NCBI GenBank assembly: GCA_025456105.1
Contig: JALOLG010000049.1
Span: 1-8,046, forward strand
From: Ilumatobacteraceae bacterium
GTDB taxonomy: Bacteria > Actinomycetota > Acidimicrobiia > Acidimicrobiales > Ilumatobacteraceae
Length of the DNA: 8,046 nt
Direction of reading: 5' to 3'
Positions within the stretch are counted from its first letter, which is position 1. Each line of letters opens with the position of its first letter. The translations under genes and the position numbers were made by a program. The notes under the pieces are model-generated. The model was given only the letters and a program-made list of their open reading frames with translations, did no database searches and had not been told where the DNA came from. Below, piece by piece: positions 7,019 through 8,046 of the stretch.

Positions 7019-7219
7019 TCAGAGCTCTTCGTCGTCGTCCTCGTCGTCGAACCGCACGCCGTACTTCTCCGCGATCGCCGCGTAGTCGTCGTCGTCCTCG
7101 GTGTCGTGACGGGTGGAGGTGGCGGTGGAGCGGTCGCCGAGGCCCAGGTCGAAGGCTCCCGGTCCGGACTGCTTCAGCTTGCGCGCCTCTTCGAAGCGGC
7201 GATGTCGACCCTTCTTCAC
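7019..7219 (-). CDS. Small charged hypothetical protein (basic head, acidic tail)
   Basis: A 66-residue protein that I cannot assign to a named family. The head KKGRHRRFEEARKLKQ (2-17) is strongly basic and probably helical. Residues 18-38 are a Gly/Ser/Thr-rich linker. The tail from 39 to 66 has 15 acidic residues in 28, with runs at 41-45 and 58-65, around a short hydrophobic island YAAIAEKYGVRF (46-57). The pattern suggests a small nucleic-acid- or ribosome-associated protein, or one that folds on a partner; this is inference only. GTG at 7219 is supported by GGGAG (7231-7227) at 7-nt spacing and by a TAGTCT -10 element about 40 nt upstream. The codon choice matches its neighbours, with G/C at third positions, which argues that the ORF is real and not a shadow. 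It lies downstream of rnd on the same strand but has its own promoter candidate. Confidence 0.7.
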   Translation of the reverse strand: MKKGRHRRFEEARKLKQSGPGAFDLGLGDRSTATSTRHDTEDDDDYAAIAEKYGVRFDDEDDDEEL

Positions 7220-7226
7220 GACAGGG

Positions 7227-7231
7227 CTCCC
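7227..7231 (-). promoter_or_regulatory. Ribosome-binding site of the 66-residue gene
   Basis: GGGAG on the minus strand lies 7 nt before the GTG start at 7219. It is the best-spaced Shine-Dalgarno sequence in the window and decides this start, in contrast to alaS and the cysteine-rich gene, which have none. Confidence 0.55.
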
Positions 7232-7258
7232 AGCGGTGAGACGAATGTGTGGACGCTC

Positions 7259-7264
7259 AGACTA
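7259..7264 (-). promoter_or_regulatory. Candidate -10 element for the 66-residue gene
   Basis: TAGTCT on the minus strand, in the 91-bp gap between rnd and the small gene. A start about 7 nt downstream would give a leader of roughly 30 nt containing the GGGAG ribosome-binding site. The -35 region is weak: a TTGCCG lies upstream but with only 13-nt spacing. Confidence 0.4.
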
Positions 7265-7294
7265 CCGTGCCGACCCCCGGCAACGACGGCATCA

Positions 7295-7317
7295 GCCCTG
7301 AGCAGGTGCGTCAGGGC
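7295..7317 (-). terminator. Stem-loop spanning the rnd stop codon
   Basis: GCCCTGA and TCAGGGC form a perfect 7-bp stem (7295-7301 with 7311-7317) around a 9-nt loop. The rnd TGA stop (7313-7311) is part of the upstream arm. No U-run follows. It may terminate rnd transcription or protect the 3' end, and its position just before the small gene's own promoter candidate fits termination. A palindrome of this size can also occur by chance in GC-rich DNA. Confidence 0.4.
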
Positions 7318-8046
7318 ACGTCGACCAGCCGCAAGCCGCCGCGACCGTCGAACGTGAGCGCGGCGTGGCCCGCCACCAGGCGCCGGATGCCGTCGCCCAG
7401 GAGCTCGGAGCGCCACCCGGTGGCGAGCCGGGCCCCCTCGTCGCCCCGGAGGAGCGCCACGAGATCGGCACGGGTGGCGAGCAGGCCGGTGTCGATGCGC
7501 TCCTGGCGCGCCACCTGGCTCACCCAGGCCGACACCAGGGCGACGGCGGGACGGAGGTCGCGCTCGAGGTCGTCGACGCTCGGCGGCGCCTCCGGGGGGT
7601 CGGCCGTCATCCCGATGCGAACGGCCTCGAGGATCTGCTCGGCGATCTGGCCCTTGGTGAACCGCCCGTCGACGCCGCGCGCCTGGGCCAGCTCGGCGGT
7701 CGTGGTGGGCTGCCGCTGGGCGATGCCCAGGATCGCCAGATCGGGCAGCACCTGGCGCACCGGCTGGTTCGTGGCGGCCGCCCGGCGCTCGCGCCAGGCC
7801 GCGAGGGCCCGGGCCACGGCCCGCCCCCGCGGCCGGAGCGCCTTGACGTCCTTCAACCGCAGCCACGCGTCCTCCGGCTCGGCGCCGCTGACCGGCCGGG
7901 CGCACAGGTCGGCGATCGCCGCCGCGGCCCAGCCCGAGCGCCCGGCAGCCTGCAGCCGGCCCTCGAGCCGGTCGTGCACCTCGAGCAGGTAGGCCACGTC
8001 GGCGGCGGCATAGGTGCGCTGGGCCTCGGTGAGCGGGCGCCGGAGC
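7311..8046 (-). CDS. rnd: Ribonuclease D, C-terminal part (5' end cut by window edge)
   Basis: A 3'-5' exoribonuclease of the DEDDy family, acting on tRNA precursors and other structured RNAs in the cytoplasm. Only the last 244 residues are inside the window; the frame enters from the right edge without a stop. The first visible residues, LRRPLTEAQRTYAAADVAYLLEVHDRL, contain the third exonuclease motif, with the Tyr12-x3-Asp16 pair that completes the DEDDy active site. After a linker comes an HRDC domain (about 65-140: KDVKALRPRGRAVARALAAWRERRAAATNQPVRQVLPDLAILGIA), the usual RNA-binding module of RNase D. A further C-terminal segment (about 140-244) resembles the tail of actinobacterial RNase D proteins. 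A GTG at 7997 within the frame is not the true start, because the DEDDy motif lies upstream of it. The catalytic Asp/Glu motifs I and II should lie beyond the window. Confidence 0.92.
   Translation of the reverse strand, partial: LRRPLTEAQRTYAAADVAYLLEVHDRLEGRLQAAGRSGWAAAAIADLCARPVSGAEPEDAWLRLKDVKALRPRGRAVARALAAWRERRAAATNQPVRQVLPDLAILGIAQRQPTTTAELAQARGVDGRFTKGQIAEQILEAVRIGMTADPPEAPPSVDDLERDLRPAVALVSAWVSQVARQERIDTGLLATRADLVALLRGDEGARLATGWRSELLGDGIRRLVAGHAALTFDGRGGLRLVDVP

Noticed and set aside
7268..7282. Small hairpin TGCCG-ACCCC-CGGCA in the gap after rnd
   Set aside because: With only a 5-bp stem and no U-run, such pairings are frequent by chance at this base composition. The 7-bp stem at the rnd stop is the better terminator candidate.
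7113..7301. Plus-strand 62-codon frame opposite the 66-residue gene
   Set aside because: It has no ribosome-binding site, is antisense to a gene with good start signals, and is Arg/Pro-rich like other shadows here.
3962..7357. A 1131-codon open frame on the plus strand, antisense to alaS and continuing past the small gene
   Set aside because: It is a shadow of alaS and neighbours in GC-rich DNA. Its translation is low-complexity (Arg, Ala, Val, His, Asp-rich), has no family motif, and crosses several real genes and terminators.

Overview
The window is GC-rich chromosomal DNA (roughly 70% G+C by eye). GTG starts are frequent, genes are tightly packed, and almost every real gene is opposed by long open antisense frames. 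Gene order and protein style point to an actinobacterium. The order alaS-ruvX-mltG-aroE-aroC is a classic actinobacterial arrangement, and the divergent style of several proteins would fit an Acidimicrobiia-like lineage, but lineage is an inference. There is no mobile element, CRISPR array, rRNA or tRNA gene. All reading frames examined are intact.

Layout. The minus strand from about 6187 down to the left edge is one compact five-gene run, in transcription order: alaS (alanyl-tRNA synthetase), ruvX/yqgF (RNase H-fold nuclease for pre-16S rRNA processing), mltG (endolytic peptidoglycan transglycosylase), aroE (shikimate dehydrogenase) and aroC (chorismate synthase, cut by the left edge). The junctions are a shared base (TGATG), a 10-nt overlap, a 4-nt GTGA overlap and a 10-nt gap, so the genes are almost certainly co-transcribed and probably translationally coupled. 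The run links translation, cell-wall growth and aromatic biosynthesis. The next shikimate genes (aroK, aroB) may lie beyond the left edge.

Divergent from alaS, across only 61 bp, is a plus-strand gene (6249-6989). It encodes a 246-residue, eight-cysteine protein that resembles the DUF3109/YkgJ-type metal-chelating proteins and has no known function. It converges on a small minus-strand gene (7019-7219) for a 66-residue protein with a basic head and an acidic tail. A near-perfect 8-bp stem-loop fills the 29-bp gap between their stop codons. To the right is a partial ribonuclease D gene (rnd, 7311 to the right edge, minus strand), which ends in a stem-loop spanning its stop codon.

Regulation. 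Three candidate -10 elements, all of the form TAGNCT, sit at the expected places upstream of alaS, the cysteine-rich gene and the 66-residue gene. The first two lie so close to their start codons that the transcripts would be leaderless or nearly so, and neither start has a Shine-Dalgarno sequence. The third gene has a normal leader with a GGGAG ribosome-binding site. The least understood items are the cysteine-rich protein and the small charged protein. I found no clear evidence for an entirely new multi-gene system.
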